From NCBI GenBank assembly GCA_964475125.1, contig CAYYWP010000197.1:1-8888 (forward strand): a stretch of 8,888 bases of DNA, written 5' to 3'. The notes below the pieces were generated by a model. The model searched no databases and was not told the DNA's origin. It saw only the letters and a list, made by a program, of their open reading frames with translations. Both the position numbers and the translations under genes were made by a program. Source of the DNA: CAYYWP01 sp964475125. Lineage in GTDB: Bacteria; Desulfobacterota; Binatia; HRBIN30; CADEER01. Every line of letters begins with the position of its first letter. The stretch's first letter is position 1. This document shows positions 1-5,946 of this stretch, piece by piece.

Positions 1-225
1 TGCGATCCCATCGGCGGCCTGGTGCAGGTGCCATGCATCGAGCGCAACGCGATGGGATCGGTGAAGGCCATCAACGCCGCCCGGCTCGCCCTGGTCGGCG
101 ACGGCACCCACAAGGTGTCGTTGGACAAGGTTATCGCCACCATGCGTCAGACCGGCGCCGACATGTCGAGCAAGTACAAGGAAACGGCGCGCGGCGGTCT
201 GGCGGTGAACATCGTCGAGTGCTGA
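1..225 (+). CDS. sdaA: L-serine dehydratase (L-serine ammonia-lyase), C-terminal end, 5' truncated
   Basis: This Fe-S enzyme deaminates L-serine to pyruvate and ammonia in the cytoplasm. Only the last 74 residues are inside the window; the reading frame is open from base 1 and stops with TGA at 223-225. The visible part opens with CDPIGGLVQVPCIERNAMG, the most conserved block of the family. Its two cysteines, 11 residues apart, match two ligands of the catalytic 4Fe-4S cluster in the Legionella enzyme. The segment DKYKETARGGLAVN-type ending (here SSKYKETARGGLAVNIVEC) is also intact, and the final residue is the cysteine known in that family to reach back into the active site when no substrate is bound. 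A GTG at 22 is internal and not a real start. The gene seems unrelated to the minus-strand cluster. Identification is firm; whether the missing N-terminus makes it a single-chain or two-subunit type cannot be seen. Confidence 0.93.
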   Translation, partial: CDPIGGLVQVPCIERNAMGSVKAINAARLALVGDGTHKVSLDKVIATMRQTGADMSSKYKETARGGLAVNIVEC

Positions 226-337
226 CACGATCCCCCAGGGGAGTGCCCTCGCCTCCCGCCACCGCTCCTGCACTGCACACCGCGCGCGCGGCACCCGGCC
301 CAGACCAAAGCCGAATGGCGCTCACCCGAAAGGACAA

Positions 338-368
338 TTGCTCAGACGCCCTCGTCGATGCGAATAAT
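338..368 (+). promoter_or_regulatory. possible sigma-70-like promoter upstream of the LLM oxidoreductase gene
   Basis: TTGCTC at 338-343 and AATAAT at 363-368 resemble -35 and -10 boxes. The 19-base spacer is long; reading the -10 box one base earlier (GAATAA) gives 18. The AATAAT stretch is one of the few AT-rich spots in this GC-rich gap, and the gap is the only place where a promoter for the next gene could lie if it is not cotranscribed with the serine dehydratase gene. The rest of the 226-418 gap shows only a short CCGCGCGCGCGG palindrome at 280-291. Confidence 0.22.
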
Positions 369-404
369 CCGCGGAGCGTCCTCTCCGATTGCATCGCTAT
401 TCAC

Positions 405-410
405 AGGGAG
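405..410 (+). promoter_or_regulatory. ribosome binding site that sets the start of the LLM oxidoreductase
   Basis: AGGGAG lies eight bases before ATG 419. An in-frame ATG at 389 would add ten residues (MHRYSQGDCR) but has no comparable purine tract before it, and would place this AGGGAG inside the coding region. The start at 419 is therefore preferred. Confidence 0.7.
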
Positions 411-418
411 ATTGTCGA

Positions 419-1417
419 ATGAGTGCGGCCAAACGGCCTCCGGTAGGCCTGGTGCTGGGCAGCGAAACCCCGCCGGAGCAGCTCGCTGCGACGGCGCGCG
501 TCGCCGAGGATCTGGGTTACGGTGAGTTGTGGTTTGCCGAGGATTGCTTTTTCATCGGCGGCATCGCCGGCGTCACCGCTACGCTCGCGGCGACGCGAGA
601 GGTGCCGATCGGCCTGGGAATCGTCTCGGCGCTGGTGCGACACCCGGCGATCCTGGCGATGGAGATCGCCACCCTGGCGCGCATGTATCCGGGGCGGCTG
701 CTGGCCGGCATCGGACTTGGTGTTCCGGATTGGATGCGGCAGATCGGGCTCTATCCGAAATCCGCCCTGACCGCGTTGCGCGAGTGCGTGTCGACGACGC
801 GCCAGTTGCTCGCTGGCGAGGAAGTGACCTTGAAGGGCGAGCTCTACCGCTTCGACCGCGTGCGTTTGACGCACCGACCACAGCAACCGGTACCCATGTA
901 CATGGGCGTCGTGGGTCCGAAGAACCTGCAGCTCTCTGGCGAGATCGCCGACGGCACGGTCATCTCCGTGCTCGCCGGGCCGGCCTACGTGCGCTGGCTG
1001 CGCGAACAGGTGCGTCAGGGGGCGGCGCGCAGCGGTCGCTCGGCCGCGCAGCACCGCGTCGCCTGCTACGTCCTCTGCTCGGTCGACAAGGATCGCCAGC
1101 GCGCCCGCGAAGCGGTGCGCCCGAGCGTGGCCTTCTACCTGGCGGCCATGGGGCGCTGCGCCTTGACCGATGTCCCCGGGTACTCGGAGCACCTCCAGAA
1201 GCTGATCGCCAAGGGCGGGCTCGCCACCGTGACCGCGGAGATGCCAGACGAGTGGCTCGATGAGCTGGCGGTGGTGGGCGACCCGGCCGAGTGCGCGGAG
1301 AAGATCAAGCGCTACCTGGATGCCGGAGCGGATTCGGTGGTGGTCTGGCCGGCGCCCACCGAGCGCACCCAGCACATCGTCACGACGGTGGCGAAAGAGG
1401 TCTTCCCGCGTTTGTGA
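419..1417 (+). CDS. LLM-class flavin/F420-dependent oxidoreductase
   Basis: The 332-residue product belongs to the luciferase-like monooxygenase family, whose TIM-barrel members use FMN or coenzyme F420 to oxidise or reduce small molecules. Family features seen: PVGLVLGSETPPEQLAATA at the N-terminus (first strand and helix), DLGYGELWFAED around residues 32-43, VPIGLGIVSALVRHPA, RLLAGIGLGVPDW near residue 100, the central block VPMYMGVVGPKNLQLSGEIA then DGTVIS, and a C-terminal VVGDPAECAEKIKRYLDAGA that closes the barrel. Length fits the F420-type group (about 320-350 residues), which includes methylene-tetrahydromethanopterin reductase-like proteins. The DPAECAEKI element is frequent in F420-type members, but the cofactor cannot be fixed by eye. 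It stands alone between its own Shine-Dalgarno site and a convergent gene 52 bases downstream, so its substrate is unknown. Confidence 0.88.
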   Translation: MSAAKRPPVGLVLGSETPPEQLAATARVAEDLGYGELWFAEDCFFIGGIAGVTATLAATREVPIGLGIVSALVRHPAILAMEIATLARMYPGRLLAGIGLGVPDWMRQIGLYPKSALTALRECVSTTRQLLAGEEVTLKGELYRFDRVRLTHRPQQPVPMYMGVVGPKNLQLSGEIADGTVISVLAGPAYVRWLREQVRQGAARSGRSAAQHRVACYVLCSVDKDRQRAREAVRPSVAFYLAAMGRCALTDVPGYSEHLQKLIAKGGLATVTAEMPDEWLDELAVVGDPAECAEKIKRYLDAGADSVVVWPAPTERTQHIVTTVAKEVFPRL

Positions 1418-1469
1418 GGCGCTCATCCTCCTCCGTCGTTCGTATCCGGGCGCGATATCCACCCAGGCC

Positions 1470-2372
1470 TCAAGACACACAACCCGCTCGTGGATTAGGC
1501 TCCGCCTGCTCGACCAGCTGGCGATAACTGGTGAGCTCGATGTCGGCGGCCTCGCAGGCGCTGCGCACGCGCGGGCTGCACAGCGCGGCCAATTCTTGCT
1601 CGCCGGCGTAGTCGGCGGGCCGCCACCGGCTCGCCTCGTCGTCGAGCAGCGCGGGATGGCAATAGAGCTCGCTCACTCCGGGCGGCAGCGCGGCGATGAC
1701 GTGCAGGAGATACGCCTCCGACACTTGGCCGGTCTGGTGCAAGCCGTAGAGGCGATCGGCGGAGTGCACGCCGGCGCGCTCGAGCCGCGGCGTCGCCCAG
1801 CGCGCCAGCCCGCCGAACACCGTGGCTTCGAACAGCTTGCGCGCTGCGTGCCGGCGGTCGAAGTGCAGCGCCGGCCGCAGCGGGTCGCGGGCCAGGCGCA
1901 GGGCGCGGATGCGGTAACGCGCCGCGACCTCGAGCAGAAGGTCGAGAGCGACTGGATGCATGTGCATGGTGACGTGGCCGTCGACGTGGGACAGCGGCAG
2001 CCCGGTGGCAGCGAAGGCGTCGAGCTGGGCGAGGATCTCGCGCCGCAGCTGGGCGCGCGCGCCAGGGGTGAAGAAGTAGCGCACGCCGGCCCAGATGGGA
2101 TGGTTGCGGAAGTGCCCGTCGGGTCCGGCCAGCAGGGGCACCGACTCCGGCGGGGCCGCGCAACGACCCTGCACCAGCGTCAGGTGCAGGCCGACGGCGA
2201 GCGTCGGCGCGGCGCGCGCCAGCGCCACGGCCTCCGCCGCCGCGCGGCCGCGTACCATCAGACTCGCCTGGGTGAGCGCCCCCTCGCGGTGAGCGCGCAT
2301 GATCGCGGCGTTGACACCCGGTGACATGCCGAAGTCGTCGGCGCTGAGGATCAAACGCCGCCGCACGCTCAT
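1470..2372 (-). CDS. hpnK: HpnK/YdjC (ChbG)-family carbohydrate deacetylase
   Basis: The 300-residue product is a YdjC/ChbG-fold metal-dependent deacetylase of the HpnK type. HpnK removes the N-acetyl group from the GlcNAc attached to bacteriohopanetetrol; ChbG acts on chito-oligosaccharides. Visible motifs in family order: LILSADDFGMSPGVNAAI at 7-24 with the catalytic/metal aspartates D12 and D13, GLHLTL at 61-66 with H63, HVDGH at 129-133 followed by HMHP at 137-140, and SELYCHP at 234-240 with H239. These supply the expected metal-binding histidines. The long match through SLMVRGRAAAEAVALAR and FAATGLPLSHVDGH favours HpnK over plain ChbG. The gene starts at ATG 2372, which overlaps the stop of the HpnL-type gene by four bases, so the two are probably translated together. 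It is the last gene of the minus-strand run. No hopanoid glycosyltransferase gene (hpnI) is visible, so the natural substrate may be another N-acetylated glycolipid. Confidence 0.86.
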   Translation of the reverse strand: MSVRRRLILSADDFGMSPGVNAAIMRAHREGALTQASLMVRGRAAAEAVALARAAPTLAVGLHLTLVQGRCAAPPESVPLLAGPDGHFRNHPIWAGVRYFFTPGARAQLRREILAQLDAFAATGLPLSHVDGHVTMHMHPVALDLLLEVAARYRIRALRLARDPLRPALHFDRRHAARKLFEATVFGGLARWATPRLERAGVHSADRLYGLHQTGQVSEAYLLHVIAALPPGVSELYCHPALLDDEASRWRPADYAGEQELAALCSPRVRSACEAADIELTSYRQLVEQAEPNPRAGCVS

Positions 2373-3388
2373 GTCCGCTCGCGCCGCCGATGCGCCTGAT
2401 GGCGCGCCAGGATCAGTAGGCCGATGAGCGCCCAGCTCAGCTCGCGCAGCCGGCGCACGATCCCCAGCACGAGCCCTTTACTGGGGTCGAGCCCGAGCAG
2501 CTCGAAAATCAACGCCTTGCCACCTTCTTGCACGCCGGCCTTGGCCGGGACGAAGAAGAAGAGCGCGTCGATCGCCACCGACAGCACTTCGACCGTCAGC
2601 GCCTGCCCCCAACTCGGCGACAGGCCGAGGAAGTACATCACGATGTACACTTCGACGGCGCCCATGCACCAACCGGCGAAGAATCCGCCCACCGAGGCGA
2701 CGAAGGCCAAGGGCGCGGCGTAGATGCGGGCGATCTCGACGTCCAACCGCGCCATTTGTTCGTGCAAGGCCTGCGGGACGCGCATGCCCAGGCGGGCGGC
2801 CAGCCGCACGCCAGCAGCGAACATGCCGCGGCGTTGCAGCGCAATCCCGGCGGTGAGGCCGAGGCTGATGGCGATCATGCCGCCGTATAGACCGGCACGC
2901 ATGCCGTTCGGCAGCGTGATGTGTTGAACGAGCAAGAACATGCCGAGGAAGACGAACACCATCTGCGCCGTCGTCTGGGCGAATTTCGCCACCGTTAGCG
3001 AGGCCCAAATGACATGGTTGTCGCCCTGGCCGGCGAGCATCCGAGCCCGAACCACCTCCCCGCCGATGGTAGCGGTCGGCGTCAGGTTGTTGATCGCCTC
3101 GCCGGCCAGGCGAGCGGCCACCAAGCGCCAATAGCCGATGCGCCCGCGCGGTGGCGGAAAGGCACACGCCCAGCCCAGCGTGTTGAGGGCGTACGCGATG
3201 GCTTCCTGTCCGAACACCAGCAGGAATCCCCACCCGATCAGCTGCAGGTTTGCCCACACGTCGGCCGGCCCGAGCCGGCGCACGAGCACGACGAACAGGA
3301 CGACGCCCGCGGCCAGCAGGCCGCGCTCGACCCAGGTCATCAGCCGCGCCGCAGCGCGCGGCCGGGCGAGGCCGACACCGTCTGACAT
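2369..3388 (-). CDS. HpnL-type membrane protein (LPG synthase TM-domain / UPF0104 flippase-like family)
   Basis: A 339-residue integral membrane protein with about seven or eight hydrophobic segments (roughly residues 22-37, 49-68, 86-98, 140-156, 168-184, 226-254, 266-281 and 307-327). It carries the family signatures AGEAINNLTPTATIGGEVVR at 95-114 and PAKAGVQEGGKALIFELLGL at 281-300 followed by VRRLRELSWALIG at 311-323. These fit the membrane half of lysylphosphatidylglycerol synthase and the hopanoid-associated HpnL group. The soluble aminoacyl-transfer domain of full MprF is absent, so lipid transport or flipping is the likelier role; this is inferred. ATG 3388 was chosen because it places a normal short tail before the first membrane segment. 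The frame stays open to ATG 3541, but that extension (51 residues, rich in Arg and Trp) runs into the palindromic repeat and looks non-coding. No clear Shine-Dalgarno site precedes 3388. Stop overlaps the deacetylase start (ATGA). Confidence 0.84.
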   Translation of the reverse strand: MSDGVGLARPRAAARLMTWVERGLLAAGVVLFVVLVRRLGPADVWANLQLIGWGFLLVFGQEAIAYALNTLGWACAFPPPRGRIGYWRLVAARLAGEAINNLTPTATIGGEVVRARMLAGQGDNHVIWASLTVAKFAQTTAQMVFVFLGMFLLVQHITLPNGMRAGLYGGMIAISLGLTAGIALQRRGMFAAGVRLAARLGMRVPQALHEQMARLDVEIARIYAAPLAFVASVGGFFAGWCMGAVEVYIVMYFLGLSPSWGQALTVEVLSVAIDALFFFVPAKAGVQEGGKALIFELLGLDPSKGLVLGIVRRLRELSWALIGLLILARHQAHRRRERT

Positions 3389-3478
3389 GGCAGGCTGCGA
3401 GGCTCGACTCAGAATCCCGCGAGCCACCAGGACGCGCCGACAGTCGTTCCAACGCCAATAGAGCGTCCGACACCAGTG

Positions 3479-3484
3479 CTCCTT
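3479..3484 (-). promoter_or_regulatory. orphan Shine-Dalgarno-like site followed by GTG
   Basis: On the minus strand AAGGAG (complement of 3484-3479) is followed after five bases by GTG (3473-3471). This is the best ribosome-binding-like signal near the HpnL-type gene, but the GTG is in a different frame from that gene. The frame begins MSDALLALERLSARPGG and then turns into an arginine-rich shadow once it overlaps the HpnL-type gene. It may be chance, a leader reading frame, or a sign of a frame error between 3390 and 3470. Confidence 0.3.
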
Positions 3485-3566
3485 GATAGACCGGTAACGG
3501 CCAGCAGGCTGGTACATTGGGTCACTGGGCGTGCGGTGCAAGCCATAGCCGCGGGACCTGTGCCCG

Positions 3567-3589
3567 CCGGCGACGCAGGGCGTCGCCGG
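3567..3589. repeat. left hairpin of the palindromic element
   Basis: CCGGCGACG (3567-3575) pairs perfectly with CGTCGCCGG (3581-3589) around a five-base loop. The matching hairpin in the right arm has two adjacent base pairs changed on both sides, keeping the stem intact. Confidence 0.8.
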
Positions 3590-3667
3590 GAGGTGCGGGG
3601 TGTGGTGCGAGGCAACCGCCGGTACTGGCGCCCGGCAGCCGGCACACCGCTGGCGCGCCTCACCCTG

Positions 3668-3691
3668 CCGGGCAGCGCGCTGCGCTGCCGG
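3668..3691. repeat. right hairpin of the palindromic element
   Basis: GGCAGCGC (3671-3678) pairs with GCGCTGCC (3682-3689) around a three-base loop. Outer CC (3668-3669) and GG (3690-3691) add two pairs if G3670 is bulged. Relative to the left hairpin, the stem dinucleotides GA/TC are replaced by AG/CT, a compensatory change. Confidence 0.78.
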
Positions 3692-3766
3692 CGGGCACAG
3701 GTCCCACGGCTACGGCTCGTCAGCGGCCTGTCCACGGGAGAGCGGAACGTGTCGCTCAACAGGCTG

Positions 3767-4885
3767 CTATTCGGCATCGCGCCATCGATACACGAGGACC
3801 AGCGCCCCGGCATAGACGTAGGTGCCGAAGGCGGCGCCCCAGAGGAACCACTCCAGGCGTCCGAGCACAGCCAGCGCGAGGAGTGCGTAGGCGAAGTCGC
3901 GATTCATCAGCATCTCGAACCCGCGCAGCAGTCGCCGGCGCCAGCGGCCGCGCGCGGTGCGCGGCGGTGGCTGTTGACCCGGCGGCTCCGGCACCAGAAA
4001 CGTCATGGTCGCCGCGGTGGCGCAGATCAGCCCGCCCACCAATGCGACGCCCAGCGCGACGAATGGCTGGCTCGGATCGGCGCGATAGAGGCCGACGCCG
4101 AGGCCGAGGAAGACGGCGGCGTGAACGATGTTGTCGGTGGTGATGTCGTAGAGGTAGCCGAGGCGCGACTCCTGAAACTTCAACCGCGCCACCTCGCCAT
4201 CGCAGCCGTCGACGATGACGGCGAACCAGAACAGCAACGTCCCCAGTAACCCGGATGCGTATGTGCCCTGGGCCAGGCTCCATGCGCCGGCCAATCCGAT
4301 CAGCGTCCCGATGGTCGTGATGTGGTTGGGGCGCAACGGCGTGCGCACCAGGTGACGGCTGATGCGAGTCGACAGCGCGCGGTCGAAACGCGCGATCGGT
4401 CCATCACTCGGCGAGCCCAGGGTGCTGAGCAAGCAGCGCTCGGCCCGTGCAACAGCAGCCGGATCGGCGACCGGAACGCACAGCTCGCCGGGCGGAAACG
4501 GCGCCGCCATCGGCGCGGCGGAAAAGCGCGGGCGAGCGTCTGGTTGCGCGTGGCAGACATGCGCCAGCGCGCCGCCGGTGACGACGCAATCGGACGGAAT
4601 GAGGGCCACGGACTGGGTGGCGATCGCGCCGTCGTGCAGATCGGCAATGAGCGGGATGGCCGCCGTACGGGGATCGCGGTCCAGTAGGGCGCGCAACGCG
4701 GCCGGATCGGCTGGCGCGAGCGCGACCACGGCGGCGAAGTCAGCCCGCAACGCGCTCAGGGCGATGCGCTGGATGAGGGGTAAGCCGGCCACCGGATGGA
4801 AGCTCATCGGCCCGGGCGGCAGCAGAACGGCCGTGCAGCCGACGAGGCGGGGCTCGGTTTCCGCTTCGGCGTGCGCGGGCGTCAC
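3767..4885 (-). CDS. CDP-alcohol phosphatidyltransferase with N-terminal nucleotidyltransferase-like domain
   Basis: The 372-residue product has two parts. Residues about 180-370 form a membrane CDP-alcohol phosphatidyltransferase, which moves a phospho-alcohol from a CDP donor to an acceptor alcohol. The signature D-x2-DG-x2-AR-x8-G-x3-D-x3-D is complete: D226, D229, G230, A233, R234, G243, D247, D251, preceded by TPLRPNHITTIG at 182-193 and a hydrophobic segment. Residues about 15-165 resemble a GT-A nucleotidyltransferase (CTAVLLPPGPMSFHPVAGLP, then LIQRIALSALRADF), but the glycine-rich GxGxR loop expected near residues 22-28 is missing. The order matches the fused archaeal/thermophile IPCT-DIPP synthase, which makes CDP-inositol and then joins it to inositol phosphate. 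The chosen GTG start at 4885-4883 overlaps the dehydrogenase stop as GTGA; longer in-frame extensions would run deep into that gene. Head group and acceptor are unknown. Confidence 0.85.
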   Translation of the reverse strand: MTPAHAEAETEPRLVGCTAVLLPPGPMSFHPVAGLPLIQRIALSALRADFAAVVALAPADPAALRALLDRDPRTAAIPLIADLHDGAIATQSVALIPSDCVVTGGALAHVCHAQPDARPRFSAAPMAAPFPPGELCVPVADPAAVARAERCLLSTLGSPSDGPIARFDRALSTRISRHLVRTPLRPNHITTIGTLIGLAGAWSLAQGTYASGLLGTLLFWFAVIVDGCDGEVARLKFQESRLGYLYDITTDNIVHAAVFLGLGVGLYRADPSQPFVALGVALVGGLICATAATMTFLVPEPPGQQPPPRTARGRWRRRLLRGFEMLMNRDFAYALLALAVLGRLEWFLWGAAFGTYVYAGALVLVYRWRDAE

Positions 4886-5946
4886 GACGGTACCGATTCG
4901 CCCCGCGGCGACATGAATCCCCCCGGGATCAAGGCGCTGTCGACGGCCAGTGGCCGCCCACCTTGCGCCGCCGACCGATAGGCGAGCGTCAGCAGGACAA
5001 GACATGACTCGGCTTCGGCCAGGTTGCGGCCGCGCCGCGCGGCATCGCCGACCTCGAGCGCGAAGTCGTCGACGACGGCTCCGAACCAGTCCGGGTGGTG
5101 TGAGCCGGCCGACAGCGAGCGCTCGAACACCAGCTCGCGCCGATCGCCATTGCGCTGCCACAGGCCGCGATCGTCGGCCAGTGACACGCTGCCCTCCGAG
5201 CCGCTCACCTGCCAGCAGGTTCGCCTCGCCTCCCCGGCCCAGGTGAGAAAGATCTCGCCGCGCCGCGAGGGGAAATCGATCGTACAGCTGGCCGTATCCT
5301 CGACCTGGTCAGCGTTGTGCGAGCGCCTCTCGATGGTCGCCTGCACCCGTTCGGGCCGCTCGCCGGCCAGGCGCCGCTGGAGTGAGAGCGCATGCCAGCC
5401 GTGGTCGACCAGGATGCCGCCGCCGGCGAGCGCCGCGTCGGCTCGCCACTCGCTGCCGACGCTGACGGCGCGGCCGACGCGAATCGTCTCCAGGCGGATG
5501 TGCGCCGGCCGCCCCACCGCGCCGTCGCGCAGCAATCTGGCCAACTGGGTGAACTGCGGCGCCTGTTTCCAGTTGTGGACCGTATACAGCGCGACGCCGG
5601 CGGCGCGCGCGGCGTCGCGCACGGCGCCGTCGTCGGCCAGCGCGGTGGCCAGTGGCTTCTCGCACAAGACGTGGGCCCCGGCGCGCGCCGCGGCAATGGC
5701 CAGCGGCGCATGTAGAGCGGGCGGCGCGGCGATGTCGACCACCTCCACTGCCTCGGCGGTGAACAACTCGGCTGCCTCGGCGTAGATGGCCACACTCGGC
5801 AGCAGCCGTTTGGCCGCCGCGCGCCGCCCGGGGTCGGGCTCGGCGACCGCCACCAGGTGGAAGTCTCGGCGCTCCTGCCAGGCTGGCAGATGCCCGTGCT
5901 CGGCGACGTGACCGAAGCCGAGCAGGGCCGTGCGCAACGGCCTCAT
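4882..5946 (-). CDS. Gfo/Idh/MocA-family NAD(P)-dependent oxidoreductase
   Basis: The 354-residue product has the normal family length (about 330-390) and acts, as a family, on hydroxyl/keto groups of sugars or cyclitols such as glucose, myo-inositol and UDP-sugars. The N-terminal Rossmann fold shows LLGFGHVAEHGHLPAW at 8-23; DIAAPPALHAPLAIAAA at 71-87 and VLCEKPLA at 93-100 follow, with the catalytic K97. The C-terminal substrate domain contains GGGILVDHGWHAL at 175-187, in which D181 and H185 match the conserved D/H pair of the family. The nucleotide-binding loop is GFGHVAE rather than the more common GxGxxG/A, which is tolerated in many members. ATG 5946 overlaps the aminotransferase stop (ATGA). 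Sitting between an aminotransferase and a phosphatidyltransferase, it probably produces the keto intermediate for amination, or reduces a product. The specific substrate is not readable from sequence. Confidence 0.88.
   Translation of the reverse strand: MRPLRTALLGFGHVAEHGHLPAWQERRDFHLVAVAEPDPGRRAAAKRLLPSVAIYAEAAELFTAEAVEVVDIAAPPALHAPLAIAAARAGAHVLCEKPLATALADDGAVRDAARAAGVALYTVHNWKQAPQFTQLARLLRDGAVGRPAHIRLETIRVGRAVSVGSEWRADAALAGGGILVDHGWHALSLQRRLAGERPERVQATIERRSHNADQVEDTASCTIDFPSRRGEIFLTWAGEARRTCWQVSGSEGSVSLADDRGLWQRNGDRRELVFERSLSAGSHHPDWFGAVVDDFALEVGDAARRGRNLAEAESCLVLLTLAYRSAAQGGRPLAVDSALIPGGFMSPRGESVPS

Larger units (their letters stand above)
3539..3719. repeat. REPIN-like imperfect palindrome: two inverted copies of a REP-like element
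   Basis: The left arm (3539-3589) and the reverse complement of the right arm (3719-3668) agree at 41 of 49 aligned positions. This includes a 19-base perfect stretch, GGGACCTGTGCCCGCCGGC, at 3553-3571 and 3705-3687. Each arm ends, on the inner side, in its own hairpin. The arms enclose about 78 bases with weaker inverted similarity (for example GAGGTGCG near 3590 against CGCGCCTC near 3655), so the whole element is close to symmetric around 3629. The layout is that of REP doublets (REPINs) or small MITEs: intergenic, palindromic, without coding capacity. No REP-associated tyrosine transposase gene is in the window, and no target-site duplication could be recognised. Confidence 0.75.
3389..3766. 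other. 378-base intergenic region separating two minus-strand gene blocks
   Basis: No convincing gene is seen on either strand. It holds the 181-base palindromic element at 3539-3719, an orphan AAGGAG site at 3479-3484, and about 90 bases of unremarkable sequence before the HpnL-type gene. It follows the phosphatidyltransferase stop (TAG, complement of 3767-3769). It breaks an otherwise continuous chain of four-base overlaps, so the HpnL/HpnK pair may have its own promoter, or the transcript may run through a strongly structured spacer. No T-rich tract follows the hairpins on the minus strand, so a classical intrinsic terminator is not supported. Confidence 0.7.

Noticed and set aside
1418..1469. 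Possible bidirectional terminator between the convergent LLM and HpnK-type genes
   Set aside because: No stem of useful length and no T- or A-run could be found in these 52 bases.
401..1480. Minus-strand open frame of 359 codons antisense to the LLM oxidoreductase
   Set aside because: Arg/His/Ala-rich composition without recognisable motifs; the opposite strand encodes a clear family protein with a ribosome site. It is a typical GC-rich shadow.
1260..2324. Plus-strand open frame of 354 codons antisense to the HpnK-type gene
   Set aside because: Low-information Arg/Gly/Ala sequence; the HpnK-type frame opposite has all catalytic motifs.
3476..4249. Plus-strand open frame of 257 codons crossing the palindrome and the end of the phosphatidyltransferase gene
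   Set aside because: It reads through an inverted repeat and then antisense to a well-supported gene; no domain is recognisable.
4886..5161. Longer N-terminus for the phosphatidyltransferase starting at 5161
   Set aside because: The extra stretch is arginine-rich and lies wholly inside the dehydrogenase gene; the GTG at 4885 gives the same GTGA overlap seen at other junctions.
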